Shown here piece by piece: positions 40,101 through 52,808 of a stretch of 64,000 nucleotides of DNA. The notes below the pieces were generated by a model, which saw nothing but the letters and a program-made list of their open reading frames with translations, had not been told where the DNA came from and made no database searches. The translations under genes and the position numbers were made by a program. How positions within the stretch are numbered: position 1 is the stretch's first letter; every line of letters starts with the position of its first letter. Source of the stretch: Dipylidium caninum (Eukaryota; Platyhelminthes; Cestoda; Cyclophyllidea; Dipylidiidae); assembly GCA_017562135.1 (NCBI GenBank), contig QEYB01001355.1, forward strand, positions 661,011 through 725,010, given 5' to 3'.

Positions 40101-43100
40101 TCAATAGTGTGGTTGTTATATTACCTTTCAGAGGGAAAGGATTTTGCCTTCTTTATGCACTCTATTTCGACTAATTACTTAACAGTGAGGTAGCAAATGT
40201 GATCCGCTCGACTGTCCACTTTAAATATCGGTTATTATTTGTTAGAAGTGAATTTACTCTTTCCTCTTCTTCATTTATTGCCTATTGAATGCAAAATATT
40301 CGAAATAGGTGTGATATTTGTGAGAGATTTGCGCAAGGTCTTCATCAACCCTTCACTCCATTTAGAGATTTAGTGCCTGGCTTTTGTCGCGAGGAGCGAA
40401 TGATCTCTCGGCACTTAAAATCACCATGCCGAGGATAGCGTGTTCATCAGCATGGCGCCCTAGTGGAGAGCACATCCCGTTCCCACATCCTCGTACGCTG
40501 CTGTGGGTGTTGTGGGAGGTGGGTTGAGATGCTCCTTTCCTGAGGGCGCTCAGATTTAAGTCATCGAATTGTCACGAGCTCTATCCATGTTGACAGTCTT
40601 TCGAAGTAAATACTCGATGGAATTCACGTTACCCTGGCGGATCACATGCCTCGGATCGCCTCTGAGCGTTACCCACCTCACTCCGCTGGTCACGGGTGTT
40701 GGACCCATGCGGGAGCGTTTGTGCAACTCCATCCGTAGAACTCTATTTTATGGCCAAATAAAATTAAACACTCTTTTATTCCCCTATCCACCCTCTGTCC
40801 TCTCTTTAACCATCGGGATCAGCAAAAATGGGGAGAGTTTGTAGCCTCCGTGGGCGACAGGGGGCCGATGTGCTGCAGAGGAGCTGCTGATGCATCACTC
40901 CGCCTCAAATTTGGTCTGAGGAAGGGAGGAAGCCGATTGGTAAAGAATGCCTTTTCACCTCTTATCTGTTATAGCACAAGATCGTGAGGTGGGATAAGAT
41001 CAAATCAAAATCTCCTCTTCCTTTCAGTAATATAGTTAAATTGAAGACTTCATCTTCTTTCAACTTGAAAACCCCAAGATTACTTGACATTTTTTATACC
41101 TAAATCACATCTCGCCAGGTCGCGTTCTGTCCGGTTTCTCCCAAGCAGAAATAAATCCGTCTTTCTCTTCCTTTCTCATTTACAGCTTTAACGAAATTGC
41201 CTACGCTCTTATTCTTATCTCAATTCTTTTTCACCTAATTCCCCAGTTGTTTTAAGTAGACGAGGTAACAACCTCACCTAACAACTTGCTCTCAGATCAG
41301 TTTTGCCCCATTAGAATGGGAGAGTTATGAATCGACTTGTGTATCTGAAGGCTCTACGCATCGAAAAGTTGTTAGTCGAATAAAAAGGGGTGTGGAAGGT
41401 GAAAACAACCCACCTTCCTCTTCCTCGGAGACTTCTACGTAATCTTGACAATTTGCAATAAATGAGTATGTCGGAGGTCCGGAAGTCGATCCGCCACTAT
41501 TCACGACTCCCAAGTGGTTAATGTGAACGACCAGGCTTAAGACAAGTTCCAAACATCTGCCCGTGAAGCGAAGATTTGAGGAAAAAAGGATAGAATAGGT
41601 GGAAAGGGAAATGTTGGGGGATGTAAGTAAGATTTTTTTCCTGGAATGAAAATAGTCGACGACCTTTCAAAGGAAATCCCCTACTTCATAGTCGGCTAGA
41701 CTACCGCCCTTCTTGTGAATCCTTAACTGTCCGACGAAATGGTCCACCTCACCAACTTGAAGCCTTTCCTCAACTCCAATTTTCTTATCTTGTTAATTGA
41801 AGGTCCAGTTATACTACTAATTACCATTTAGGCATGAGTCAATTTCGTTTTAATTTGTTTTTGAAATTACTTTTACTAGCTTAGCTTGTCGGTACCCACG
41901 GCGGTCCTCTAGGTCCACATCCTGCTGAGGTGTCGTCGTTTTCAATTCCTGAGTCGAAGGTGTAGAGGCCTAAAAAAGCGTCACAAGCAAATGGATTGTT
42001 ATTGAGAGATTGTGGTTAAGCAATGGGTTTCGTGGGTTCATTTCAACCATTTACATGTTAAAAACCTTTTCCTGAGGCTGAAAGTGGAAACCAATTTGTA
42101 GACTCACTTTCTAAAAACAATGCGAATTTGACAAGACCGTTTTTTGCTGTTTTGCAGAAGAAAACGGAGACCCTACGAGAGAACGGTACCATTTCGGTAA
42201 CCGTGGTGCAATGTCCAGTACCGGTGGATTAAAAATTATAATTTCATCTACGTCAGCAATGCCTGTGATGCGCCTGAAGAATTCGCCATCCTCGGTGTCG
42301 TCTCCTTCTGTCTCACCCTCCTCAACATCATTCTCATCATCATTACCGGCTACTCTGTCAATCGGGTTGGTATTTTCTGTGACATCTCAGTCGCCTTTGC
42401 AAGTTCACAGGCTTCCGTTGCTCCCACAATTCCTCTACTTTTTTCATAGCTCAAAGACCTCGTGCCTCAATCCTTCACCAAACGATGAAAACCCGTCGAT
42501 TCTATACCAAAGATTTGAAGGTAAGTGGAGATTTGCAAATTTGACCTCATCTTTCAGTACATTCCAACTAAAAGTTAACAAGTCTCATAACTTTTTTTGT
42601 TCATTATACTCGCTTGAATGAGTGGGAAGGACTTTCGCCAAAAATCGGGCAGTCGGGAAAACTCTGAGAGGAGGTGTGACACATGGCAAACAAATATATA
42701 TATAATATATATATAATATATTTGTTTTTTTATAACTCAGGTATCATTTTGTGTCATCTCAGAAATGACTTCGATATTCAGCATGAGGAAGTGGCAACTT
42801 CTTTCCCCAATTCTTACCGTATTTTTGCATATATCGGTGGCTGCTCAGGGAGATAGCGGTGGTGCCTCTGGCAGGGCGAAGGTGCTTGAAAACAGCTAAA
42901 TGGCAGGGTCGCCTGAAAGTATTCGGAAGTCACAGAAGCGTGAAACTCCACTTCTACTGAAATGTCTCAGCAGCGAATATGTCATCTCCTTTTTCGACAG
43001 GCTAGCAACCATTCCTTGGTTTTTCTGTGTGATAAATTAGCTATCTGCCAGGAAGGCAACCATAAAGGAGATCCCTCCAACCTTCACAACCCCCGTGATA

Positions 43101-43618
43101 AAGATTATTTAGGACTTATAAAACTCATCTCCTGAAACCCTCTTTCGGGCGCCCCCAATTTGGTCTTATTAAATGTCCCCGGTAATTCGAGATTTCTGTA
43201 GATGTTAGTGATCTTGAACGAGAGGCGAAACGTAAGTGTCATTCTCAATTCCGGAGATTGACGAGTTTGGCAGATCTCAACTCGACATCTTGGCTCGTTT
43301 TCAAGCTATGGCAGTGTCTGCTCTGCCGCATTTGTGTCTCCACGTATTTCCAACTCCTTGATCAGCGAAACCTCCTCGCTTATCGATGGGCATCCAAGTG
43401 GTGGCCTCCTTGTTTCTGCCTCGCTCAACATCTTTTTCGGCTCCTCCGTTTTTGTAGGAAGTTCGCGACAACTACGATTGCGTGCATCGGTTGAAGGCGG
43501 CTGACTTGGCAGCGCAGGCCTACCAGGAGTACCTCCGCCTTTCCCTCCGTTCACCGAGGGTGGTTACACCACCGAAGACTCGGAGCAACTCGGCGCCGAC
43601 TTCCAGGCTGTCATGGAG
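28172..43618 (+). CDS. DUF389 (TIGR00271/TIGR00341-type) polytopic membrane protein; 3' end unresolved
   Basis: A large membrane protein of a family found in bacteria, archaea and some animals, of unknown function. Well-supported exons, in phase: 28172-28270, 30065-30130, 30689-30783, 30895-30933, 30992-31073, 31586-31729, 33153-33258, 33337-33418, 35047-35191 and 37144-37197 (304 codons). Probable later exons: 42158-42185, 42219-42369, 42450-42520 and 43458-43618. The family signature is clear: TDSAACVFASMLLSPVMEPI then CIIFGLSL, and later AAMIGNAISLSLLPPSVN. About six hydrophobic segments follow a soluble N-terminus (VEFPVIGRAFAEKILDRL). The last, FAILGVVSFCLTLLNIILII, is followed by the basic tail RRFYTKDLKEVRDNYD. 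The join 37197-42158 is uncertain: phase 0 meets a frame needing phase 2, so an exon may be missing. Intron 42186-42218 would be 33 nt. In 43458-43618 two frames are open. Kozak context at the ATG is good (AACCATGT). Confidence 0.87.
28271..30064 (+). other. First intron of the DUF389 gene
   Basis: 1.8 kb intron, GTAAGT to TCAG. No nested gene seen. The other long introns of this gene (31730-33152, 33419-35046, 35192-37143, 37198-42157) are likewise T-rich and without a recognised gene, apart from homopyrimidine and AT tracts. Confidence 0.6.
30817..30868 (+). repeat. Long pyrimidine tract in a DUF389 intron
   Basis: About 52 bases almost free of purines, directly upstream of the 39-nt exon 30895-30933. 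It may simply be an extended polypyrimidine tract helping the splicing of a very small exon. Confidence 0.7.
42691..42724. repeat. AT-rich near-palindrome
   Basis: CAAATATATATATAATATAT followed by its near mirror, ending ATATATTTG; a near-perfect inverted AT repeat able to form a hairpin. It lies in the DUF389 intron 42521-43457. Confidence 0.75.
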
Positions 43619-44802
43619 GTGAGTGCATTCACTTCGGTACTGCTGCAGTCGGAGGTTTTGACACTTTTAACTTTCCTCTGGCCATCGCGGTAGAGGCCGC
43701 CCTACACTTATACCTCTCAAGAACTCGCAATAACTCACTCCAGTCGCGCGGTCCTGTTTAATCTTCCTTCATTTCAATCCTCCTCGTAGGTTCTCTTTTG
43801 TGGGTAGCTTTTAATTGTAGCATGATGGGAGTCTGAAGGGCTTTAAACATGGATTGCGGGAAGTAGCTCCAAGGCAGTAGTTGTAGGAACCGTGGCGATT
43901 AGAATCTACGTTGATGGGCAATGCATATGGGAAAGTATCATCCTACGACCTCTCGATTGCCTCTCACACTTTCTCAATGTTTCATCATTTACCCAAAGGC
44001 AAGTAAGACATCCGCGGCCAGTGTGCCTTCCGGTCACAGTGCTCAGCACACTATTGCCGCTGTTGATGTCGTCTTCCTGCGCCAGTCCTGTTTGGTGTTA
44101 ATGGCGTAAGGGCGACAAAACCCACCACCCGATTGTCCCGGGTATCGGCGCTTCTGTCGTGCCGCACTATTCTGAGAAAATTTCGTTTCCCTCTAACAAA
44201 TGATACGCTAATTAACGTCATTGTTAAACAAAAAAAGCCTAAATTTGCACATAGTGCATAAAAATGTCCCGACTAACAGCGAAAATACCTGCCTACTGGG
44301 CGGGCAGCGCATCCCTCGCTTAGGTTCTCGAATGCGGTCTTCTGTCAAGGCTAATTAAGGCAATATTAAGGATTTGTGAGGAAATGTCTGCCTGCCCACC
44401 ACCCTCTGATCGCTCGTGTACCCCCAAAAGCCGTGTCTAAGCGAAGCACTTTTGGCACCTTGTCGACACTGGGAACGCCATTGCGCGTACGCCTGTTCCA
44501 TGCGCTGTGAAATTCCTTCCACCTCTGCCCTCGGTGTAGTAGAGGCTCGGGGGCCTCACAGTCGTGTGTGCGATTGAAATGGAGACCGGCAAAGGCGGCT
44601 ATTTGAATGCACCCTCAACACGTCGTGTTGCACCGCAGCAAAGGCGGTCGCAGCATTAAGAACACCATGTAAAAATTATCCTGGATGAATGGAAAACACC
44701 TGTCCCAAGGTGGAAATACCTTCCTCTTTATTACTCTTCCATAGTGATAACCAGGTCTGGTGAGTCACATCCCCGTTAAAAACACCTCCTTTCCACCACG
44801 CA

Positions 44803-47800
44803 GAAAAAGCCGAATCTGGTGGCCGTGCCTCCAGTACTTCAAGACTTTGGAGGTGGAATGGGAGGGAAGTTTAGAAAAGGAGCAGAGATGAAGCTCCCAA
44901 TCGTCGGGTTTACCGGAAAGTTTTTCCCGTTTCTACACAGATTTTCGACTAATGTTCGCCTCTCGATTTTTATCGCTTAACGACGTAGCAAATTAACTAA
45001 AAGAAAGTTAATCCACCCTGGTCACACGTGTGGTTCATTTACGCTGCAGCATTTTGCAACGAATGGACAGAACTTTCAGGTACTCCTTATAAGTAAGGCC
45101 GAAATAATTGTAAAAAACCGACAATTTTGCCGGCCATGCTGAAAATATTTTGGTCGAAATGTACCGCCCCTGAATCACGCGAAATGTGTGGGGCAGACTC
45201 GGACTAAAGTTAATATTTCCCATTGTCCGAATTTGGTAGGGAATCGGACAGGATCCTCACCTACAAACTATTGGGTCATGGAAACGCACCGGAGGACAGA
45301 ATTTCCTTGTAAGTTATCCTTCACTGAGGACCATCTTTCCACTGCTACATTTATTTTCTTTCCCATTCTCCATCTCCTCCCCTCTTCTCACGTTGAGGCC
45401 GAGTTCACTAGAGCCACGGAGGCTCTTGCCCAGGGTGGAGACAACATGGGCGGAGCTGGAAATGGGGCCAACGGATGCGCCTTCCCGCGTATTTCTGTCT
45501 CCTCAGTAAGCCCTCCTCACTCCTCACCCACGCCATCTCCCTTGCATGCTGGCTTGATCGTCCGCTCCCCCATCGCTTGTCATGGTGCCAAGCCGCTTTC
45601 ATTAGGCCTTAATTAGAACCGATGCCTCGCACGGTGTTATCGCTCACTGACACACCGCCTTCTATCCCCAAATTGGGGAAAGAGCGCTTTCCACACTCTG
45701 CCAGTGCCACTGGCAATCTCGTGGCCTTCTCTCCTTTCCTTCGCTCTTCGGTGGAGATAACGGGTCTACGGGAAAGCATTCGTGGGACAGCGGTGAAGAA
45801 TTCTCAGTTGGAGGCGTTGGGGGATGCCACACTATTCTGGGTGTCGAAATGTCCACATCACAAGCACCTTCGCCAGGTCCAAGCTGGCGTTGTCATGGCG
45901 TCATCTCCAGACCCGACGGCAACTTGGTGGTGAATTCGCCGCCAGCCAAGTCGGTGGCAATCAGTCGAGACGAGAGTAGAGCAATCGTGATGAGGTTAGG
46001 CGAGTTAGAGGCTTGCAACATTGGCGGTCACCGCGTACACTTCCCTACGAGACGACTAATTGCACTACTTAACCACCTTTCCCCTTCCCCCTTTCTGTGT
46101 CCCGTGGTTGGTGCAGTTCCAATTTTAGCTGAAAGAATCTCTGAAATACCCTCCTGCGCGTGTAATATGCTGTTTCCTCGATTGCTCTTCTGTTCAATCC
46201 ACTCGAGGTGATCAAAGCTTTTCCATCTCCCTGACAACGCGGTTTTTTAATGCGGGTTTAGGTATTTTTTGGGTGTTTTGTTGACTTAGAGCACAATGAA
46301 GTAAGAATGTGACCGACGTGCTTCACTTTCTTTCCTCACTTATGCACTCCCCTAGCCAAACTGGAGCGATGTACCGCTCCTGATCCCGCATCTCTTAGGC
46401 GCTAATTCACTTCATGCCAAAAGAGCCCCGCTTCTTGTCGGGGGAAATCTCGCCCATGTGTAGTGCGGATCAGATAGGTGTCAGATGAGGTTATTCTACG
46501 CGACGGGGAATGGTGGTGTGCAACGAGACGCCCCCCCGGCCCCCTCCACCCCCGCCGTGCAGACAGGCGCTACGGTTAGTTGGAGGACGAAATTGCCATC
46601 TAGCCATGGGATTGGAGAAGATGGGATTGATCGAGAGTAGCCTTCTCTCCTCATCATCCATCGTATTCGCTTTGTATTTTTTCAAAGGATACACCTAAGC
46701 GGATATCGCGCCAACTTGGCGTCTAGGTGAAATTGACGTCGAAGATAATTGGTCACACTGACTCCCTCTGCCTGGCATTGAGGGCTTTTGTAGGAGTGCA
46801 ACCAATTGAGATCACTTTCTCTCTCCTCTTCCCACAAAACTCCCTGGTATTATCCCAAGGGCGGTTCTTCCATCCCACGCAGCACAGGAAGACATTGTCG
46901 GTCGTTCCTTACCAGTTATCAGACAGTGTTGGACGACCCTGTCGATCGTTCCATTGGGTAAGGAGGAGTCAGTGGTATGCACGAACTGGTGTATCGTTCA
47001 CTCATCGCACCCTTCGCCAAGTGAGCGTGTTAGTTTGCACAGTAAATAGGAGTAGATGACGGTGTGGCTCTGCGTATTGAGGTGTATTTCCTTGGGTGAG
47101 TGTGGAGAGGGTGGTGGAAGGAGTAGGTGAATAGAGTAGCATAACGCAATGTCTCTGTGCTGAAGGATGGTGTATACAGAAGCCCCAAAGTGCTCTCCAT
47201 ACCCCGCAGACAGGCCAGTTGCATTGAACGGGGTCGTTCCTCCAACATCGGCTACATCTCCCCTCGGCGCAGCCTTTTCTGACCAGGTCAGTCTACCTCT
47301 CCGTGTACGTGTGTCTATGTGTGTGTGTAAACTGCCTCGTTGGGTTCCTTTCTCCTCACTCAAGCCCCTACACTGCCCCGTTTCCGTGTACCGCGAAGGG
47401 ATTTTGGATTGGCTTTTTTATCCTATTCGTTTGCTTCAGAACACAATGATAGGCGGAGGCGCAACTCTCGGCTCTATGCGTCTCCCGTCGCCTTCGACAA
47501 CATGCAGCAGCTGATAATGGGGACCATGAAGAGACCGTGGAACAGCCAAGTCCTCGGCCAGGCGACGCAGACCTTGAGGACACCCCACTTCCTCCCTCTC
47601 TTTGCTCGCCTCCGTCTCATGCACACCTCCCCTACCAACAGAAGCAGCGTCATATTCACACGAGATTCTGGCAGCACCTGCTGAATCGGCGCTCCTCGAC
47701 GGTGCAGCAACCAGTGTCAAGGTCATTGAAGGAGACGGGCGCGACAGATGGACGCTTGGAGGGGGAGAGCAATGCGATGCAATGGCCGCGACAGCCAACT

Positions 47801-48046
47801 CCTGAAGATGTGGCAGCAGCTGAAGCACCACACCAGGAACGCCCCGCCACCGGTGCCTTCGGCTTCCAGGCCGCCCTTTCTTGCGTGCCCTCCAGCGAGT
47901 CGGACATCAGTGCGTCGCTTGGGGAGGCACCTCCTTCCACCGGTAACAGTCTGCGCGCCGACAATGCCTGGCTGGTTCAGCCGCCTTCAGGGCTGCAACA
48001 GCAACGGAAGCTGAACCGCCAACACCAGCAAAGGGGGGGAGAATGA
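44803..48046 (+). CDS. Candidate 3' exons of the DUF389 gene
   Basis: Likely exons follow the last secure one. At 44803 a good acceptor opens KKPNLVAVPPVLQDFGGG; its donor is not clear. Exon 45398-45505 (36 codons, phase 0 at both ends, strong pyrimidine tract) reads AEFTRATEALAQGGDN and ends SVSS. From there two endings keep phase: an acceptor at 47213 giving ASCIERGRSSNIGYISPRRS to a TGA at 47279-47281, or an acceptor at 47452 opening 198 codons to the TGA at 48044-48046, rich in Gln, Pro and Ser. The tail would be cytosolic and disordered. An RNA read is needed to choose. An AATAAA at 49555 could serve the longer form. Confidence 0.4.
44961..45050 (+). mobile_element. Mariner 5' end fragment
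   Basis: About 75 bases match the 5' flank of the mariner wreck at 23192-23280, including cgacgtagcaaatta and the following aagttaatccaccctggt. After this the similarity to a transposase is lost. It lies within the candidate 3' part of the DUF389 gene. Confidence 0.55.
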
Positions 48047-51000
48047 GGAGGAGGACGGGAGGGAGAAGCTTGAAGGACACCGTCCAATTTCCTTAAGTGG
48101 TGAGCATGGCAAGTTATTATCACCTGCCTCAGACAAGCTCAAATTCAACTTACATGCTTAGGTAGATGTCAAAATGAGAGAAGAGGAGGAGAGAGAGGCA
48201 ACAAACCTTACTTCTACATTTCTTTTATACCCGTCTTCGCTTCGACTGTTGGCATTCTTCGTGGCTCTGTCAGATTAGCGCCCCGTTCCATTTAACTCTG
48301 AATTGGCTGTACTTTAGCGCGGTCTCTGCGGTCTCCTTCAATAGCACCGTGTTCCATTCCTAGTTCTGTCCCATTTTAAGCAAAACCGACTAGTCTGCAA
48401 AACGCCAGACAGACAAAAGTGGCGGATGTTTCTTGTACTACACTGCACTGCAGCCACATCTCGCAGTCACTTGTAGTGTGCAGTTAGTTTCACACTTGTG
48501 TTCACCCCAATCGCTCCTAGCAGCACGGCCGACGAAGACGATAGAGCCGCGAGACAGGCGGCAGAGATGGATCCGCCTCATTTTTCAGCGCACCGAAATC
48601 AGTTCTTTGCAGGTCGCATTCTGCGAGTGGAGGGCAAACACTAGCTGTTAGCGGGCTCAATGCCTCGCCTCGCCGCTTGTCTATCAGTTGGTGAGGAATG
48701 TCACTTCTCTCTTCCCTTTTCCAGCCTACGACGTCTCCGCGGCGCTGCCTCGCAACCGTAAGTGGGCTTTGATGACTGGTGCTACACTTGAGGAAAGTGT
48801 GCAATACTTTTCCCTTCTTGTTTTCACTTAAGACGTCTCCTTTGTGATCCACAAAAGTAAGTTTTCGGTGTATTGTTTGGTTGGAAGCCTCGTTTGTCCG
48901 TGCTCAGTGCTGAGTGTATTGTGAAGAGGTGCTGGCGTATAAAGCATGCATTTCACTAGACGTAGTTAGGCGTCTCCAGCAGTTGGCGAGACAAGGTGGG
49001 GGCCAATTACGATCTCGCCCAGTTGCATGTCGCCAGAATCCCCCACCATCATCGGTATCAGGCGAAATCGTCCCTTTGACGAGGATTTAGGCCAGACTGG
49101 CGGCCCACTGGTGTCGACTGAGGTGCCGGGGGTCGGCCGATTACTGGTAATGACGGCGAGTGGAGAGTTGAGGTGGTGCTTCGGACTTGCTTTCATCGCG
49201 GTCATTGGTTTGATGTGCGCCTCCCGCCAGTCTACCACCCGCTTATTGTGCTGTTTTACAGGGAGCCTGGCTTCTGTCTCGACTATCGGAGGGAAATTCG
49301 AGGTGACTCCCACGATCAGGAAGCTCCAGTCCACGAAAAATCTGGGATCGTACATTGATAAGTTCCACTGATCCCCGCTCTCCACAGCGTCACCGCCACG
49401 TACAACTGCACTCCTTCCCCTCCATTTGCACATTCAATCTTCAACATTCACATGTACCCGCCACTGCCGCGGTGGTAGTAGGACCAGGAGAGTCGCTATT
49501 TTGTTTTTGCTGACGAGATTCCAAATGGCAGGATAATATGAGTGTAAAATCCCGAATAAACGCGTTGACTTGAGTTACTAATTCTTACTTCTACCTTAAC
49601 GGGGTGTGATGTGCTGTTTGGAGGGAAAGAAAACCGTCGTCCTCGTGTCCGTTGGGATGTTTGCGACAGGCTGCGTGGAGGTTGACGGTGAACGCACACG
49701 ATTGACGCCAGTGGGCCGTCGTGCTCCAAAAAATTCGCAAAACTGCGGCCTAAAGTCAGGCTGTCGTTCCTTCTCCACCGCGAACCGTCTTATTGTGGGG
49801 TGGGAGAAAAAATGAGGCAGAGGCGTTGCCGACTGCCTTCAACGAGGTTCTACGCGAGACGGGGCTGCCGTTTAGAAGTAGGATGAACGAACTGGAGCAG
49901 GTGAGAAGAGTAGGAAAGAAGAGTCCTCTTCGGCCCAACGCCTCTTCGTGCGTCCAGTCTGTTAGCATCGAGGCACCAGGTTAACGGGGCTCAGACGCGA
50001 TTCGACCTAGGAGATTCCTCCCGCCCTGCCCTCCGCTCCTCCTTTAATCGCGCGAACCCCGTCTCCAGGGCTTTGTGGCTTTATTTCGCCCTCTGCTCGC
50101 CCCAAGTTCAGTACTTTTGCGCTCCCGGAACTGGCGTACGGAGGTAGGATGGAAAGGTTAATTCGTTTGGTGATTGGCGTGGACTCGGAGCCGAATAAAC
50201 TTTGGATTCACAAAGGCGGGCGTGGCGGACTGGGTCCTCCCTACAGCGGGGCCGGTTTCCATCGCGAAGACAGAGCCAGTCCTCCGTCTGCATCGAGTCA
50301 CCCCTTTCAGTCCGTCTCATGCTCTCTGGGGCGCCCCAAAAGCTAAACTGGGTCTCCGAATGCAGTTTGCGACGCTTCGGACCACAGAGCTGCAGTTGAC
50401 AATTGCACCTTCTTCATACAGTCCGGCGAAAGTTGGTGATGGGCGGAATACTGTGGGCGGCCAGCCTCGAGGGTGCGGGTGCTCCGCGCGTATGGAACCT
50501 GCTCAGGAAAGTGGACTGCGTAGCACTTGAAGCGACAAAAGCTCACTTGTCGTGTCGGTTTCCAGGGGTTGCGTGTTCCCCGGCAGGGCGTAGACGCGTG
50601 TCCACGGTGTCGTCGCATAGCTGTCAGGGCAAACACGTTTGTTCTCGCGTCACGGAGTCTCGTTGAACGTAAAGAAGAGGACCTTGAGGCGCGGGCACGA
50701 GAGGGGTTGGAGGGCGAACAGACTGAGATGAGAGGCGATTGGGCAGGCTTATGCTACCCCTGTTTGTCAAGCATACGACCTCTTAAATATGCGCATATGC
50801 CCACGGCCCGCCCATTGACGGCAGGAGGTAGGAGGACTCGAGACGGGGCTGAGGAGACAGCCTTTCAACTTGGCCGCGGGTGGCGGGCGCCGAAGACTCA
50901 ACTCTCCCTTGGGGTGTTGAGGCATCAGCAAAGCCCGGCGCCTTTCCCCATGTCAGCGGTGTAAACAAAGGCCAATTAGCTATAGCGTCGTGGATGAAGT

Positions 51001-51185
51001 TGGCGAGATCCGGGACGATTAGTTGCACCATGCGACGTCTGTGACCTGACAGCTCGAGGATCTGCGCAATCAAGGGAGATTAAGCAGGACGCAATTGACA
51101 CCAACTGCAATATTCGGCGCCACAGTTATACGCGTAACTGCGTAGACTGCGGTCTCAAGTGGTGTTTCCACACCCCATCGAAGTG
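48047..51185. other. GC-rich region without a resolved gene
   Basis: Several frames are open on both strands, as expected for higher GC content. The longest is 48966-49433 on the minus strand (155 codons), overlapped by a plus-strand frame at 49027-49371. I recognise no domain, and splice-site support is lacking. AATAAA at 49555-49560 may be a poly(A) signal for the plus strand. Nothing is called. Confidence 0.4.

Positions 51186-51213
<28 letters not shown>
51186..51213. repeat. (GCA)n trinucleotide repeat
   Basis: About nine GCA units. Open reading frames pass through it, but no gene is supported here. Confidence 0.9.
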
Positions 51214-51216
<3 letters not shown>

Positions 51217-52572
51217 GGAGGGAGGTAATTGACCCGGCTCAGATGTCTGAGGGCATCAAGATGCCGCCCACTGCACTACTTATTTCTCTACTTCGTCCAC
51301 TTTGGCGCTATTTCCCTCCAACCCTCTCTCTCCCGCTCTCCTCCACCCTCTATACTCTCTCTCCACTGCCATCACACAGTCTTTCTCATTCCCCTCCTCC
51401 CGCTTCGTCTACTGTTGCTCAATAGCCGTGGGCAATTGTTTACAGATGATCTTTGTTCGTCTTGAGCCCAAGCCAGGGAAGCCGTCCACGTCCCGCTGTG
51501 AAGAGACGCAGCCGTTGGTCGCAGAAGACGTGGCTGAGCCCATCTCGGAACATGCATTCTCTGCGAGGTGGGGCGCTTTTGGTTTTTAACTCGCTTCCTA
51601 TCATGAGCACATTCAACCGACTGCAGTAAGAGCAAAAATGTCCGCTGAGTTCACTTCTTCGGTTGGGCAGTGCGGCAAAGCAGCCCAGAAGGGGGAGCCA
51701 GCAGCAGACAGCGCCGACACTCGTTCGCCACCTTGGTCGTCTGAGCTTCCGGGGACTCTCTCAATGGCAACTCAATCAATTAGCGTCTAACCGGCCAGGA
51801 TCCGCTGGCCATAAAACAGGCGAAGACTGAGGCAACTTCACAGTCCCGCCTGGTAGCAGAGTGCGCAGGCGTAGAAGTCACAGTGGAGCTTCCGCCTCTT
51901 TGACGGCACGTGGCTCAAGAGTCCCCGAGAGGTTTTCCCAAGAAGCGGCGGCAGTGTGGGCGGGTTCGCCCAATGGTAAACTGGGCGCCTCCGCCGCTTT
52001 ACCAGTGGGTTGCTTTAAGCTGACCACCTCCGTCAACCGCAGCACTTTGAAGATGATACTGTGGCCCGCAGAGCCGCGTCTGGAACATCGCCCACGTTCA
52101 GTCGAATTTTTGGGGAAGTAAAGTCAGTTTACACGGCGACAGGGTGGAGGAGAATTCGCGGTTCGAGGCACAGCTGCAACCGCCGATCTCGTGGGTGACG
52201 GTGAGGGGCGAAGAGACACGAAGGCGCCACGGCAACTTGACTGTCGACGGGGTGGACTGTTGGGGCGGTGTGGAAGGCGAGAAGGACGTCGACTGGCCTC
52301 CAATGGGAAACGTCTTCCTCCGCGTGGCAAAAGCACTCTTCCAAGGATGTAGCACCAACACACTCACGGCAGTTTGCTGAGAAAGAGAACTTCTCCTCAA
52401 AACAGGGCATTTACTCACGTACACTGCTGCCTTCACAGTCTAATGTTCACACTCCTCAGTAGACAAAAGGCATTTGGACTAGCAGCGCGATGCATTGGCG
52501 CGGTTGCGTCGTCTCTGCAAAGTGGTGGAGGCATCGACGGTGGAGGAGAGTTCACGCAGTGGCGGTGGCGGA

Positions 52573-52602
52573 GACAACAACAACAACAACAACAACAACA
52601 AC
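52573..52602. repeat. (ACA)n trinucleotide repeat
   Basis: About ten units of ACA/CAA within a GC-rich setting. Confidence 0.9.
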
Positions 52603-52761
52603 AGGCGATGCAGCGAGGCATCACCGCCGAAGGGGAAGTGAGGACATTGGCGGGGTGCGGAATACGGTCGAGTCCTGCGAATCTCCCCAAAGCCTGTCTC
52701 GGCGGAGTCTAAACGGCAGGAGGACGTAGGTGAAGTTGACAGGAGGAGTGGGCGGAGGAGG

Positions 52762-52808
52762 AAAGGGGAAGGGGAAGGGGAAGGGGAAGGGGAAGGGAAA
52801 GGGGAAGT
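52762..52808. repeat. GGGGAA hexanucleotide repeat
   Basis: About seven units of AAGGGG with small variation. The purine-only strand contains regularly spaced G4 runs and is a strong G-quadruplex candidate. Confidence 0.9.

Noticed and set aside
42450..42520. Stop codon in one reading of a DUF389 exon (LKDLVPQSFTKR, stop)
   Set aside because: Splice phase puts the exon in another frame, ending RRFYTKDLK, which is open and joins the next exon.
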